From Acetobacteraceae bacterium AT-5844 (GTDB lineage Bacteria; Pseudomonadota; Alphaproteobacteria; Acetobacterales; Acetobacteraceae), in the NCBI GenBank assembly GCA_000245075.1, contig JH599961.1, forward strand, positions 62,001 through 126,000: a stretch of 64,000 nt of DNA, in the 5' to 3' direction. Of this stretch, positions 9,422 through 17,741 are shown one piece after another. A program made the translations under genes and the position numbers. The notes below the pieces were generated by a model that had not been told where the DNA came from, did not search any database, and saw only the letters and a list, made by a program, of their open reading frames with translations. Positions within the stretch are counted from its first letter, which is position 1. Each line of letters begins with the position of its first letter.

Positions 9422-10996
9422 TCAGGCGAATGCGCCGTGCAGGAACCAACGTGGCGCTTCATCCGCCAACCCGGCACGGCATATCCACAGTCGCGTGCCA
9501 TCCGCGCATTCCACGCGATAATAATCGCGCAACGGCCGGTCCGGCCGGTCCCACCACCATTCCGGCTCGAAGCGCTCCGGCCCCTCGGCGGCGCTGACTT
9601 CAATCCAGTGGCCGCGCCAGCGCAGGCGGCGGGGTGGTGCATCCGGCAGCAGTGCCATGACTTCGATGGGCTCCGGCTTGCGCAGCAGGCGCAGCGGGCG
9701 CGGCCGGGCTGCCCAGCCTGGCGGCGTCTCAATGGCGGCGAAGGGTTCCACACGCATGGCCTGCCGCTCCGGCCAATGGCTGGCACGGGGCGCCAGGCGC
9801 CAGACAGGCAAGCGCTGTCCCAGCCGGTCGATCAACTGGGCCAGGGCGGCTTCTTCCACGGCCTGGGTGGCGGCGCCGGGCATGCCGGATTGCAGCGCGG
9901 CCAGTGGCTCGGTGATCTCCGCCAACAAGTCCAGCCGTTCAAAGCCGAAACGCGGTTCCAGCGTATCCAGCCGCCGTTCCAGCAACTTCGCCAGATGCGC
10001 CGCATCCCGGCTGGAGCGGCCGAGACCCAGCACGATTTCCTGCATGGTGCCGTCTCCGCGATGCGCGCGGAGCACCAGCCGCCGAAGGCCGCGCCCGGTA
10101 TCCTCCAACTGCTGGCACAGCAGGGGCAGCAGGCGTGACAGCACCGCGTCAATGCCGCCGCGTGCTATCAAAGGTTCCAGAAATTCCCTGGTGACATGGA
10201 AATCCGGCGGCGGACGCAAGCTGGGGAAGGGCGCCGTGGCCTCACCCAGCGCACGGTCCAGCGCCAGGATCAACTCGGCACCGAAGCGGTGGGCCAGAGG
10301 TGCGCGAGGCTGTGCGAGCAGGTCCCCCAACCGCTCCAGCCCCAGGCGCCGCAGGGCGGCCAGCACCGGGAGGGGGATGCGCAAGGCAAAGAGCAGCAGC
10401 GGGGCCAAGGCAGCCCTTTCCTGCCCGCTAGGGGCGATTGTACCGGGCGCAGCCTGGGCCAGCGCTGCGGCCAACGGCCCCGTACCCGCGATAGCACCCA
10501 GCGCCGCATGACCATGGCGGCGCAGCGAGCTTAGCACCCGTTCCAGCAACGCGGCTTCTCCGCCGAACAGGGCCTCAACACCGGTAATGTCCAGCAACAG
10601 ACCCTGGGGTGGGTCCAGCGCTACTAACGGGGTAAACCGCAGCGCCCAAAGGCCCAGCGCCTGCAGCCGCGCCCTCTCGGCGTCCGGTTCCTCCGGGCGG
10701 GGCTGCACGCCGGGGGCAATGGCCTGGGCATCGGCCAGGCTCTGACGCGGCGCCACGCCCAAGGCAGCGGCAGCGGCATTCACCGCCAGCACCTCCCGGC
10801 GGGGGCCATTGGCCCGCCAGACCAGAACGGGACCATCGGCAGGGCCTGTGGCTTCGATCGCCAGCAAGGGAAGATGGATGGCCAGGAAGCGCCGCGCGGG
10901 AACATTCTCACCCGCCGGCAATGGCAATGCCTGGGCTGGCGCCTCGCTGGCCGAAGGGGCTTCAAGACGCGGCGGGCGGCAGAAACGGCGCCTCAT
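9422..10996 (-). CDS. imuB: ImuB, Y-family polymerase-like protein of the SOS mutasome
   Basis: The 524-residue protein matches ImuB: an initial RRFLAIHLPLLAIEATG segment, the palm region of a Y-family polymerase (LLLDITGVEALFGGEAAL), a helix-hairpin-helix DNA-binding region, and a little-finger and C-terminal adaptor part. ImuB lacks polymerase activity in characterised systems; it bridges the beta clamp and DnaE2. The ATG at 10996 overlaps the imuA stop in ATGA. About 35 Ala/Pro-rich residues precede the conserved start, so the N-terminus may be an extension or a misassigned start, but the ATGA overlap supports it. Confidence 0.92.
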   Translation of the reverse strand: MRRRFCRPPRLEAPSASEAPAQALPLPAGENVPARRFLAIHLPLLAIEATGPADGPVLVWRANGPRREVLAVNAAAAALGVAPRQSLADAQAIAPGVQPRPEEPDAERARLQALGLWALRFTPLVALDPPQGLLLDITGVEALFGGEAALLERVLSSLRRHGHAALGAIAGTGPLAAALAQAAPGTIAPSGQERAALAPLLLFALRIPLPVLAALRRLGLERLGDLLAQPRAPLAHRFGAELILALDRALGEATAPFPSLRPPPDFHVTREFLEPLIARGGIDAVLSRLLPLLCQQLEDTGRGLRRLVLRAHRGDGTMQEIVLGLGRSSRDAAHLAKLLERRLDTLEPRFGFERLDLLAEITEPLAALQSGMPGAATQAVEEAALAQLIDRLGQRLPVWRLAPRASHWPERQAMRVEPFAAIETPPGWAARPRPLRLLRKPEPIEVMALLPDAPPRRLRWRGHWIEVSAAEGPERFEPEWWWDRPDRPLRDYYRVECADGTRLWICRAGLADEAPRWFLHGAFA

Positions 10997-11715
10997 CCCA
11001 CCCTCCGCCGGACAGGCCTGGCGGGAAGGGAGGCTTCATCCAGCAGCTCGCCCGCAGCTTCGTTCCAGCGGAGGGGCCAGTTGCCGCCGGCACCGCCACG
11101 GCTCCGCAGCAATTCCACCTGCCAATGCGCTTCGGAAGGAGCACCACCGGGGCGAGGGGATATCCGCCAGCGCGTCAGCGCCACGGCAGGGCCAGGGTGA
11201 GGGCTGTCTGCCCGCAGCAACAGGCCCAGCGCGCCTCCAGCTTCCGCTGCCAGCATCAGCCTGCGCCCAGCCGTCAGCCCGATGCCTGGCGAGGCCAGCA
11301 ATGCGGCGGAGACGGCCGGGCAGCGCAATGCTTCTTCCATCGCCCACAGGGCATCGGCAGGCCGGGAGGCCCGCACCAGCACCAGGCGCGCAGGGTCCAG
11401 CCCAAAGCGCACCAGCCCTGGTGGCCAGGCCTCGGGCTCCGCGCCGATCCACAACACCGTACCGCCGCTGCGGGCCAGCACCAGAGCGCAGAAGCCAAGC
11501 GCCGCGCCTGACAATGCCGTGGTGCCCAGAATCTCATGAAGAGCGGCGCGGGCCAGGCCACCCGCAGGCAAAACCTGATCCACGGAAGGGCATAGCGGCA
11601 CAGGGTCCTGCCGCGCATGGTCCGGCCGCGTGCCTGCATGCTCCAGCACGGCCACCTGGCGACGCAGTGTGGCCATGAGAGCGGGCCTGTCGAGGGGGGA
11701 AGGGGCTGTGCTCAT
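10993..11715 (-). CDS. imuA: ImuA, SOS mutasome accessory protein
   Basis: This 240-residue RecA/SulA-like protein begins MSTAPSPLDRPALMATLRR and has the family core around AGGLARAALHEILG and LVRASRPADALWAMEEAL. ImuA is needed with ImuB and DnaE2 for induced mutagenesis. I chose the ATG at 11715-11713. It has AGGA five bases upstream, while the longer open frame up to 11808 is composed differently and would place the LexA box inside the gene. A second in-frame ATG at 11676 is possible. The perfect LexA box lies one base upstream of the start, overlapping the ribosome-binding site. Confidence 0.9.
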   Translation of the reverse strand: MSTAPSPLDRPALMATLRRQVAVLEHAGTRPDHARQDPVPLCPSVDQVLPAGGLARAALHEILGTTALSGAALGFCALVLARSGGTVLWIGAEPEAWPPGLVRFGLDPARLVLVRASRPADALWAMEEALRCPAVSAALLASPGIGLTAGRRLMLAAEAGGALGLLLRADSPHPGPAVALTRWRISPRPGGAPSEAHWQVELLRSRGGAGGNWPLRWNEAAGELLDEASLPARPVRRRVG

Positions 11716-11716
11716 A

Positions 11717-11731
11717 GTTCCTATTTTGTTC
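11717..11731 (-). promoter_or_regulatory. LexA (SOS) box of imuA-imuB-dnaE2
   Basis: GTTC-CTATTTT-GTTC is an exact match to the alphaproteobacterial LexA operator GTTC-N7-GTTC. It lies one base upstream of the imuA ATG, so LexA binding would cover the ribosome-binding region and, depending on the transcription start, the promoter. Confidence 0.9.
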
Positions 11732-11901
11732 TCACACTGCTCCGCTTGCCTGCAAGGGCAAACGACAGCGTGGCCGGGAAATTTAATGATTGACGAACCT
11801 GCAACCATTCTGGCGCCAAGCCATCCCCGCCAGCACGCGTGGCACTGTTGCGATGCACCCGCGCGCTGTTAGGCTGCAAGGCAGTTGAACGGAGTGACGC
11901 G

Positions 11902-13308
11902 ATGGGCCGCTATGCCAGCGACTTCCGGGGGGAACGCCACATATTCCGGGACCTGGCCGATCTGCTGGCCAAGGCCTCCCCGCCCCGTTCCGGCGACGAG
12001 CTGGCCGGGCTGGCTGCGGAAAGCGACGCCCAGCGCGTGGCTGCCCGTGCCGTGCTGGCCGACCTGCCGCTGACCCGCTTCCTGGAGGAGCCCCTCATCC
12101 CCTACGAGGAAGATGAGGTCACGCGGCTGATCCACGACACCCACGATACAGCCGCCTTCGCCCCGGTCCGGCATCTCACGGTAGGGGGGCTGCGGGACTG
12201 GCTGCTATCCTATGAGGCGACGAGCGAAGCGCTGGCCGCCCTGGCGCCAGGGCTGACCCCGGAAATGGTCGCCGCCGTCTCCAAGCTGATGCGGAACCAG
12301 GATCTGATCTCGGTTGGCAGCCGCTGCCGCGTCGTCACAGCCTTCCGCAGCACCATTGGCCTGCCGGGGCGGCTTTCAACCCGGCTGCAGCCCAACCATC
12401 CAACCGATGACCTGCGCGGCATCGCCGCCGCGACACTGGATGGGCTGCTCTACGGCACCGGCGATGCCGTCATCGGCATCAACCCCGCTACCGATAACGT
12501 GCCGAACTGCATCGCACTGCTGGAAATGCTCGACGGGCTGCGGGAACGCCACGACATTCCCACCCAGACCTGTGTGCTGACCCATGTTACCAACGCCCTC
12601 CGCATCATGGAGCGTAGTGCGCCGGTCGATCTGGTCTTCCAGTCCATCGCGGGGACGGAAGCAGCCAATGCGGGTTTCGGCGTCAGCCTCTCCGTGTTGC
12701 GGGAGGCACATGAGGCGGCGCTGGCGCTGAAGCGGGGCACCATCGGCCAGAACGTCATGTATTTCGAAACCGGGCAGGGCGCTGCCCTTTCGGCCGATGC
12801 GCATCACGGACTGGACCAGCAGACGGTGGAAACCCGTGCCTATGCCGTGGCGCGTGCCTTCTCGCCGCTGTTGGTGAATACCGTCGTCGGCTTCATCGGC
12901 CCGGAATATCTCTATGACGGCAAGCAGATCATCCGCGCGGGGCTGGAAGATCATTGCTGCGCCAAGCTGCTTGGCGTGCCGATGGGCGTGGATGTCTGCT
13001 ACACCAACCATGCCGAGGCCGATCAGGACGACATGGACAGCCTGATGACGCTGCTGGTCGTTGCAGGCACCAGCTTCATCATCACCGTCCCCGGTGCGGA
13101 CGATGTCATGCTGAACTACCAGAGCGGTTCCTTCCACGATGCGCTGTATCTGCGCTCCGTGCTGGGCCGTCGCGCCGCGCCGGAATTCGAGGCGTGGCTG
13201 GAGCGCATGGACATGACTGACCGCAGCGGCCGCATCCGCCAGCTCGCGCCACAGCATGGCGCGATGAAGCGTCTTCTTGCCCATGAGGACAGCAACTTTG
13301 CCGGCTGA
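11902..13308 (+). CDS. eutB: Ethanolamine ammonia-lyase large subunit EutB
   Basis: The 468-residue product carries the EutB signature IGLPGRLSTRLQPNHPTDD near residue 155, preceded by SKLMRNQDLI. Later segments LEDHCCAKLLGVPMGVDVCY and TVPGADDVMLNYQ match the TIM barrel that binds ethanolamine and the base of adenosylcobalamin. With EutC it converts ethanolamine to acetaldehyde and ammonia. The start at 11902 has GGAG eight bases upstream; a frame extending to 11839 lacks family similarity. The length matches EutB. No permease, shell proteins or reactivase (EutA) are adjacent. Confidence 0.95.
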   Translation: MGRYASDFRGERHIFRDLADLLAKASPPRSGDELAGLAAESDAQRVAARAVLADLPLTRFLEEPLIPYEEDEVTRLIHDTHDTAAFAPVRHLTVGGLRDWLLSYEATSEALAALAPGLTPEMVAAVSKLMRNQDLISVGSRCRVVTAFRSTIGLPGRLSTRLQPNHPTDDLRGIAAATLDGLLYGTGDAVIGINPATDNVPNCIALLEMLDGLRERHDIPTQTCVLTHVTNALRIMERSAPVDLVFQSIAGTEAANAGFGVSLSVLREAHEAALALKRGTIGQNVMYFETGQGAALSADAHHGLDQQTVETRAYAVARAFSPLLVNTVVGFIGPEYLYDGKQIIRAGLEDHCCAKLLGVPMGVDVCYTNHAEADQDDMDSLMTLLVVAGTSFIITVPGADDVMLNYQSGSFHDALYLRSVLGRRAAPEFEAWLERMDMTDRSGRIRQLAPQHGAMKRLLAHEDSNFAG

Positions 13309-14062
13309 CCTCCCCGAGAACGACCCCTGGCGCGGCCTGCGCCGTTCCACGCCCGCCCGCATCGGCCTGGGGCGGACAGGCGATGCCATGCCGCTCAACG
13401 CGGTGCTGGATTTCCAACTGGCCCATGCCCGCGCCCGCGATGCCGTGCACACGCCGCTGGATGCCGATGCGCTGGTGGCCGGCCTGGAAGGCTTGCCCCA
13501 CTTACAAGTGCGCAGCCGGGCACCGGACCGGGGCACTTATCTCCGCCGCCCGGACCTTGGGCGGCGGCTCGACCCGGCCTGCCTCGAATTGCTGCCGCAA
13601 GGCGGATGGGATGCCGTGTTCGTGCTGGCGGATGGGCTCTCGGCGACTGCCGTGCAACATCACGCCGTTCCGCTCTTGCATGCCGTTCTGAAGAAACTCC
13701 CGAATTGGCGCATTGCGCCGGTGGTGATCGCCAGCCAGTCCCGTGTCGCCCTGGGCGATGAAATCGGTGGCGCGTTGGGAGCGACACTTTGCGCCATTCT
13801 GATCGGCGAAAGGCCAGGTTTGAGCGTAGCCGACAGCCTGGGCGTCTATCTGACCTATGGCCCCCGCCAGGGGCGGCGGGATTCCGAGCGGAACTGCATC
13901 TCCAATATCCATCCTTCGGGCGGCCTGACCTATGAGATGGCGGCAACGAAACTCGCATGGCTCATGACGGAAGCCCGGCAGCGCCGGTTGACCGGCGTGG
14001 ACCTGAAGGACGATGCCGCCGCCTTGCCCGCTGGCCCCCCGGTCGCAGAAATCGAAGGTTAG
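13277..14062 (+). CDS. eutC: Ethanolamine ammonia-lyase small subunit EutC
   Basis: This 261-residue EutC follows eutB with a 32-bp overlap. Recognisable parts are ENDPWRGLRRSTPARIGLGR near the N-terminus (about residues 14-33), the DFQLAHARARDAVH helix, LPQGGWDAVFVLADGLSA, and the cobalamin-binding end GERPGLSVADSLGVYLTYGP followed by NCISNIHP. It forms the cofactor-binding part of the lyase with EutB. An ATG two codons further in (13283) is an equally possible start. Its stop overlaps the stop of the convergent acetyltransferase gene by four bases. Confidence 0.94.
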   Translation: MPMRTATLPADLPENDPWRGLRRSTPARIGLGRTGDAMPLNAVLDFQLAHARARDAVHTPLDADALVAGLEGLPHLQVRSRAPDRGTYLRRPDLGRRLDPACLELLPQGGWDAVFVLADGLSATAVQHHAVPLLHAVLKKLPNWRIAPVVIASQSRVALGDEIGGALGATLCAILIGERPGLSVADSLGVYLTYGPRQGRRDSERNCISNIHPSGGLTYEMAATKLAWLMTEARQRRLTGVDLKDDAAALPAGPPVAEIEG

Positions 14063-14523
14063 GCTTCCGGGAGCGCTTTTTCCCACCGGTAGAGCACATC
14101 CGGCTCTCGTTCTTCGTTGCCTTGGCCGTCGGTTTCCTGGATCGCGATAAAGCCGCGCGCCTCATAGAAGCGCCTTGCCGGTCCGTTCTTCTGAAAGGTC
14201 CAAAGCTGCAGCGTATCGAAGGTGGCCTTTGCGATATCCAGCAACGCAGCGCCGATACCGCGGCCTTGATGGCCGGGCAGTACGTATAGCTGGTCGATCC
14301 AGCCCTGCCTGAAAGCAATGATGCCGAGAAGCCGGTCTTCCTCCGCACCCCAGACCTGGCAATCGGAGAACAGAACGTTCCGGAAGAAGGCGCGATCTTC
14401 CGCCGGGGTATGAAGCCCCGCCAGCCAGGGCAGGCGCTCATCGAAGGAAGCGCGCAACACCTTGGCTGCCGCGTCCATGTCTCCCAGTCTCAGGCGGCGC
14501 AGGGAAGGGGCCACGTCACGCAT
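14059..14523 (-). CDS. GNAT family N-acetyltransferase
   Basis: The 154-residue protein is a single GNAT domain. The acetyl-CoA loop is LPGHQGRGIGAALLD near residues 82-96, after IDQLYV on strand 4, and the terminal strand-helix is RFYEARGFIAIQETDG. The acceptor substrate cannot be told. It stands alone between eutC (convergent) and bfr (same strand, 86 bp upstream, with a terminator between), so it probably has its own promoter downstream of that hairpin. Confidence 0.88.
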   Translation of the reverse strand: MRDVAPSLRRLRLGDMDAAAKVLRASFDERLPWLAGLHTPAEDRAFFRNVLFSDCQVWGAEEDRLLGIIAFRQGWIDQLYVLPGHQGRGIGAALLDIAKATFDTLQLWTFQKNGPARRFYEARGFIAIQETDGQGNEEREPDVLYRWEKALPEA

Positions 14524-14571
14524 CCATTGGCGGTTCGCGTGAGGGTGGCGAAGGGCGCGGCTAAAAACAAG

Positions 14572-14600
14572 AAAGGCCGGGGCAGGGGCCCCCGGCCTTT
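14572..14600 (-). terminator. Rho-independent terminator of bfr
   Basis: An 11-bp perfect stem AAAGGCCGGGG / CCCCGGCCTTT encloses a 7-nt loop. On the minus strand it is followed by a T-rich stretch (CTTGTTTTT), so it ends the bfr transcript just before the acetyltransferase gene. Confidence 0.85.
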
Positions 14601-14608
14601 TCGCGGCA

Positions 14609-15100
14609 TCAGGCCTTCTTCTGGTCCGGCGCCGCGTCGCTGTTCAGGCGAATGAAGTCCGAAATGCCGATCTGCTCGATCAGCTTGAACTGCGTGTCGA
14701 GGAAGTCGGCATGATGCTCCTCATCCGCCAGGATGCGCATCAGCAGGTCGCGGGAGACGAAGTCGCGCACGGCCTCGCAATGGGCAATGCCGTCGCGCAG
14801 GTCGTTGATGGCCTTCTCTTCCAGCTTTTGGTCGCACTTCAGGACTTCGAGCACATCCTGGCCGATCAGGATCTGGTTCAGACGCTGAACATTCGGCAGG
14901 CCGCCGAGGAACAGGATGCGGGCGATCAGCTCGTCCGCATGCTTCATCTCCTCGATGGATTCCTCGTATTCGTGCTTGCCAAGCTTGGTCACGCCCCAGT
15001 CGTCCAACATACGGGCGTGCAGGAAGTACTGGTTGATCGCCGTCAGCTCGTTGGTGAGCTGGGTGTTGAGAAATTCAATAACCTTCGGGTCGCGCAGCAT
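14609..15100 (-). CDS. bfr: Bacterioferritin
   Basis: The 163-residue four-helix protein has the bfr ferroxidase ligands in place: LTNELTAINQYFLHAR (Glu18 region), EEMKHADEL, and ILADEEHHADFL with the EEHH motif. The haem-ligating Met of bacterioferritin is expected in helix B; the ARILFLGGLPNVQ segment agrees with a bacterioferritin rather than a ferritin. It stores iron as a ferric core. The start MLRDPKVIEFL at 15100 has GGAG upstream; six extra codons to 15118 are not needed. The bfd ferredoxin gene is next upstream on the same strand. Confidence 0.96.
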   Translation of the reverse strand: MLRDPKVIEFLNTQLTNELTAINQYFLHARMLDDWGVTKLGKHEYEESIEEMKHADELIARILFLGGLPNVQRLNQILIGQDVLEVLKCDQKLEEKAINDLRDGIAHCEAVRDFVSRDLLMRILADEEHHADFLDTQFKLIEQIGISDFIRLNSDAAPDQKKA

Positions 15101-15195
15101 GGAACACTCTCCGTCCAATATGGGCGGACAGTGGAGAACTGTGCCTTCTCCGTCAAGTCGTTGTTTTTACTTGAGAATGCGACTGCGAGACGGTC

Positions 15196-15387
15196 TCAAT
15201 CGCCGCCAGAGGCCTGGTCCGCACCGGCCGGTTGCTCCCGGATGATAGAGAGCATGGTGCCCGTGCAGCACCCGCACTGCGCATTGCAGTTGCAGGCGGC
15301 ATAGACCTCCTTGGGTCGCTGAGCCCCTCCGGCGATGGCATCGCGGATCTGGGTGTCGGTCAGGGCATTGCAGAGGCAGACATACAT
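15196..15387 (-). CDS. bfd: Bacterioferritin-associated ferredoxin
   Basis: This 63-residue protein starts MYVCLCNALTDTQIRDAI and has four cysteines in the Bfd pattern: CLC near the N-terminus, and CNCNAQCGCC around residues 32-41. Bfd carries a [2Fe-2S] cluster and passes electrons to bacterioferritin to release stored iron. A longer frame to 15450 adds residues that are not Bfd-like and would cover the candidate operator, so I prefer the ATG at 15387. It lies 95 bp upstream of bfr; the two may be co-transcribed. Confidence 0.93.
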   Translation of the reverse strand: MYVCLCNALTDTQIRDAIAGGAQRPKEVYAACNCNAQCGCCTGTMLSIIREQPAGADQASGGD

Positions 15388-15434
15388 ATCGTCGGGAGCC
15401 GCATCGCTGATCGGGATGCGACTGATAACGGCTC

Positions 15435-15448
15435 GCAAATGTAGTTGC
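15435..15448 (-). promoter_or_regulatory. Candidate Fur/Irr-type operator upstream of bfd
   Basis: GCAA-ATGTAG-TTGC is an inverted repeat 47 bp upstream of the bfd start. It resembles the GCAA/TTGC half-sites of alphaproteobacterial Fur-family boxes. The match is short and the regulator is inferred only from the iron-storage genes downstream. Confidence 0.35.
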
Positions 15449-15477
15449 AACTGGTTCTTAGTAACAAAGGGCCGGAA

Positions 15478-17286
15478 TCACGCGGCGCATTCCCGCAGAA
15501 CCCGCAGCACGTCCTGCCCGTAGCGCTCCAGCTTGGTGTTGCCGACGCCGGGGATATTGCCGAGTTGCGCAAGGCTGTCCGGCTGCTCACTGGCGATCTC
15601 CGCCAGGGTTCGGTCCTGGAAAATGACGTAAGCGGGCACCCCCTGGGCCAGTGCCGTCCGCTTCCGCCACTCTCGCAAGGCGGCGAAGCGGGGGTCAGAG
15701 GGGGCCTCGACGCTCGCGCGGGTCCGCAGGCTGCCCCTTGGGGGAACCGTTACCAGCTCTTCCCGCAGCATCACCGGCTGCTCGCCCTTCAGGATGGGAC
15801 GCGCCGCCTCGGTGGGGACCAACTCGCCATGGTTCTCCACCGCCACGTCCAGCGCGCCCTGTGCCACCAGCTGCCGCGCCACCCCGCGCCAAGCGGATTC
15901 GGGCAGGTCCCGCCCCACGCCGAAGGTGGGCAGCGCGTCGTGGCCGAATTGCGCAACCTTATCCGTCGTCTTGCCCAGCAGCACATCCACCACATGGCCA
16001 AGCCCAAATCGGCGCCCTGTACGGAGAACGGCCGAAAGCAGCTTCTGCGCGGCGATGGTGCCGTCGAACAACCGGGGCGGGGTCAGGCAGATATCGCAGG
16101 CGCCGCAGGGCTCCGGGGCTTCCTCGCCAAAGCAGCGCAGCAGGATCTGCCGCCGGCAAGTGGACGCCTCGGCAATCCCGACCATGGCCTCCAGCCGCTG
16201 GCGCTCCACGCGCTTCTGCTCATCCGGCGCCGTGCTTTCCTGAATGCGATGGCGGGCCAGGGCGATATCGCCGGCGCCATAGAGCAGCAGAGCCTGGGCT
16301 GGCAGGCCGTCGCGGCCGGCACGCCCGATTTCCTGGTACCAGCTCTCCGGACTGCGCGGCAGGTCGGTATGGGCGACAAAGCGCACATCCGGGCGGTCGA
16401 TTCCCATGCCAAAGGCAATGGTGGCGGCCATGACCACCGCGTCTCCGCCGGCAAACCGCTTATGGGCCTCTCGCTTCGCAGCCGGGTCCATCCCCGCATG
16501 GAAGACGAGGCTGTCGAGGCCATCCTGCCGCAGCCATTCGGCGGTCTGCTCCGCTTTGCGCCGGGTGCCGCAATAGATCAGCCCGGCGCCCGTGCCGTCG
16601 GAGGCCGCCTTGATGAAGCGCCGCAACTGCCCGCGCTCCTGCTCCCGCGGCTGGGCGGCGATCTGGATATTCGGTCGGTCGAAGCTGGAGCGGAAGACCG
16701 GGCAGTCCTCCAGCCCGAGCTGGCGCTGGATGTCGGTGACAGTCCGGGGGTCCGCCGTCGCGGTCAGGGCCAGGCGCGGCACCATCGGGAAGCGCTGCGC
16801 CAGAACCGGCAGGGCCCGATATTCCGGGCGGAAGTGATGCCCCCACTGGCTGACGCAATGCGCCTCGTCGATCGCGAACAGGGCGATCTTCATCTCGTCC
16901 AGCCGGGCGAGGGTGCCCTCCGCCGTGAGCCGCTCCGGCGACACGTAGAGGAGCTTGAGCGAGCAATTGTCGAGGTCCCGCCAGATGGCGCGGGCTTCGT
17001 CCGGTGGCAGCTCGGAATGGAGGGCGGCGGCCGGGATATCCTGCTGCCGCAGGGCCGCCACCTGATCCTCCATCAGCGCGATGAGGGGCGAGACGACCAC
17101 ACCCAGACCCGGCCGGCAGAGGGCCGGAATCTGGAAGCAGAGGCTCTTGCCGCCGCCGGTCGGCATCAGGATCAGGCCGGAACCGCCGCCAAGGGCATGC
17201 CGCACCACTTCTTCCTGCTGCCCCCGGAAGCCAGTATGGCCAAAGACTCGGTGCAGCGTTTCAAGCGGGTCGGCATATCCAGTCAT
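15478..17286 (-). CDS. recQ: ATP-dependent DNA helicase RecQ
   Basis: The 602-residue protein has the full RecQ layout: Walker A PTGGGKS near residue 45, the DEAH box in FAIDEAHCVSQWGHHF near residue 140, helicase motifs through QEIGRAGRDGLPA near 325, a zinc-binding RecQ-Ct with clustered cysteines (CRRQILLRCFGEE, CGACDIC), a winged helix, and a C-terminal HRDC domain (WRKRTALAQGVPAYVIFQD). It is a 3'-5' helicase in recombination repair. The neighbouring bfd gene is unrelated. Confidence 0.97.
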   Translation of the reverse strand: MTGYADPLETLHRVFGHTGFRGQQEEVVRHALGGGSGLILMPTGGGKSLCFQIPALCRPGLGVVVSPLIALMEDQVAALRQQDIPAAALHSELPPDEARAIWRDLDNCSLKLLYVSPERLTAEGTLARLDEMKIALFAIDEAHCVSQWGHHFRPEYRALPVLAQRFPMVPRLALTATADPRTVTDIQRQLGLEDCPVFRSSFDRPNIQIAAQPREQERGQLRRFIKAASDGTGAGLIYCGTRRKAEQTAEWLRQDGLDSLVFHAGMDPAAKREAHKRFAGGDAVVMAATIAFGMGIDRPDVRFVAHTDLPRSPESWYQEIGRAGRDGLPAQALLLYGAGDIALARHRIQESTAPDEQKRVERQRLEAMVGIAEASTCRRQILLRCFGEEAPEPCGACDICLTPPRLFDGTIAAQKLLSAVLRTGRRFGLGHVVDVLLGKTTDKVAQFGHDALPTFGVGRDLPESAWRGVARQLVAQGALDVAVENHGELVPTEAARPILKGEQPVMLREELVTVPPRGSLRTRASVEAPSDPRFAALREWRKRTALAQGVPAYVIFQDRTLAEIASEQPDSLAQLGNIPGVGNTKLERYGQDVLRVLRECAA

Positions 17287-17297
17287 GCCGCGAGGTA

Positions 17298-17708
17298 TTA
17301 GCGCGTGGGGGAGGCTCCGCCCACGCGAATTTCCACACGGCGGCTCTCTAACGGCATCATCTCGAACGGCACGGGGCCGCGTGGGGAGACGACGATTCGC
17401 TGCGGCTCCACGCCATCCTGGCGCAATTGCTCCGCCACCCGCTGCGCCCGCGCCTCGGACAAGGCCCGGTTATAGGCGCGCCCTCCATCAGGATCGGCGA
17501 ATCCCATGACCAGCACCGGCTGGGTAGGGAAGTCCTTCGCCAGGGCCGCTGCATTCGCCACGACACCCAGCGCAGGCTCATCCAGCGCGGAGCTGTCCTC
17601 TGTGAAGAACACCACACGCGCCGGCTCGTCGGCGAGGTCGCGGGGCATGAGGGCGCAGGCCGATAGCAGCGGCAGGACAGCCAGGGTGATGAGGAAAGGA
17701 CGGCGCAT
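17298..17708 (-). CDS. OmpA-family lipoprotein
   Basis: This 136-residue protein begins MRRPFLITLAVLPLLSACAL. LSAC is a lipobox, so Cys18 is probably lipidated. Residues about 30-130 form an OmpA C-terminal-like peptidoglycan-binding domain: VVFFTEDSSALDE, LVMGFADPDGG, then NRALSEARAQRVAEQL. It would tie the outer membrane to the wall. The start at 17708 was chosen because the signal sequence begins there; 11 codons upstream are not signal-like. It is a compact member with little besides the domain. Confidence 0.88.
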   Translation of the reverse strand: MRRPFLITLAVLPLLSACALMPRDLADEPARVVFFTEDSSALDEPALGVVANAAALAKDFPTQPVLVMGFADPDGGRAYNRALSEARAQRVAEQLRQDGVEPQRIVVSPRGPVPFEMMPLESRRVEIRVGGASPTR

Positions 17709-17741
17709 CGCGCACTCCAACCGATGATGAAGTGAAAGCAA

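Noticed and set aside
15445-17301. A 618-codon plus-strand open frame opposite recQ
   Set aside because: It is a shadow of recQ, without domain motifs.
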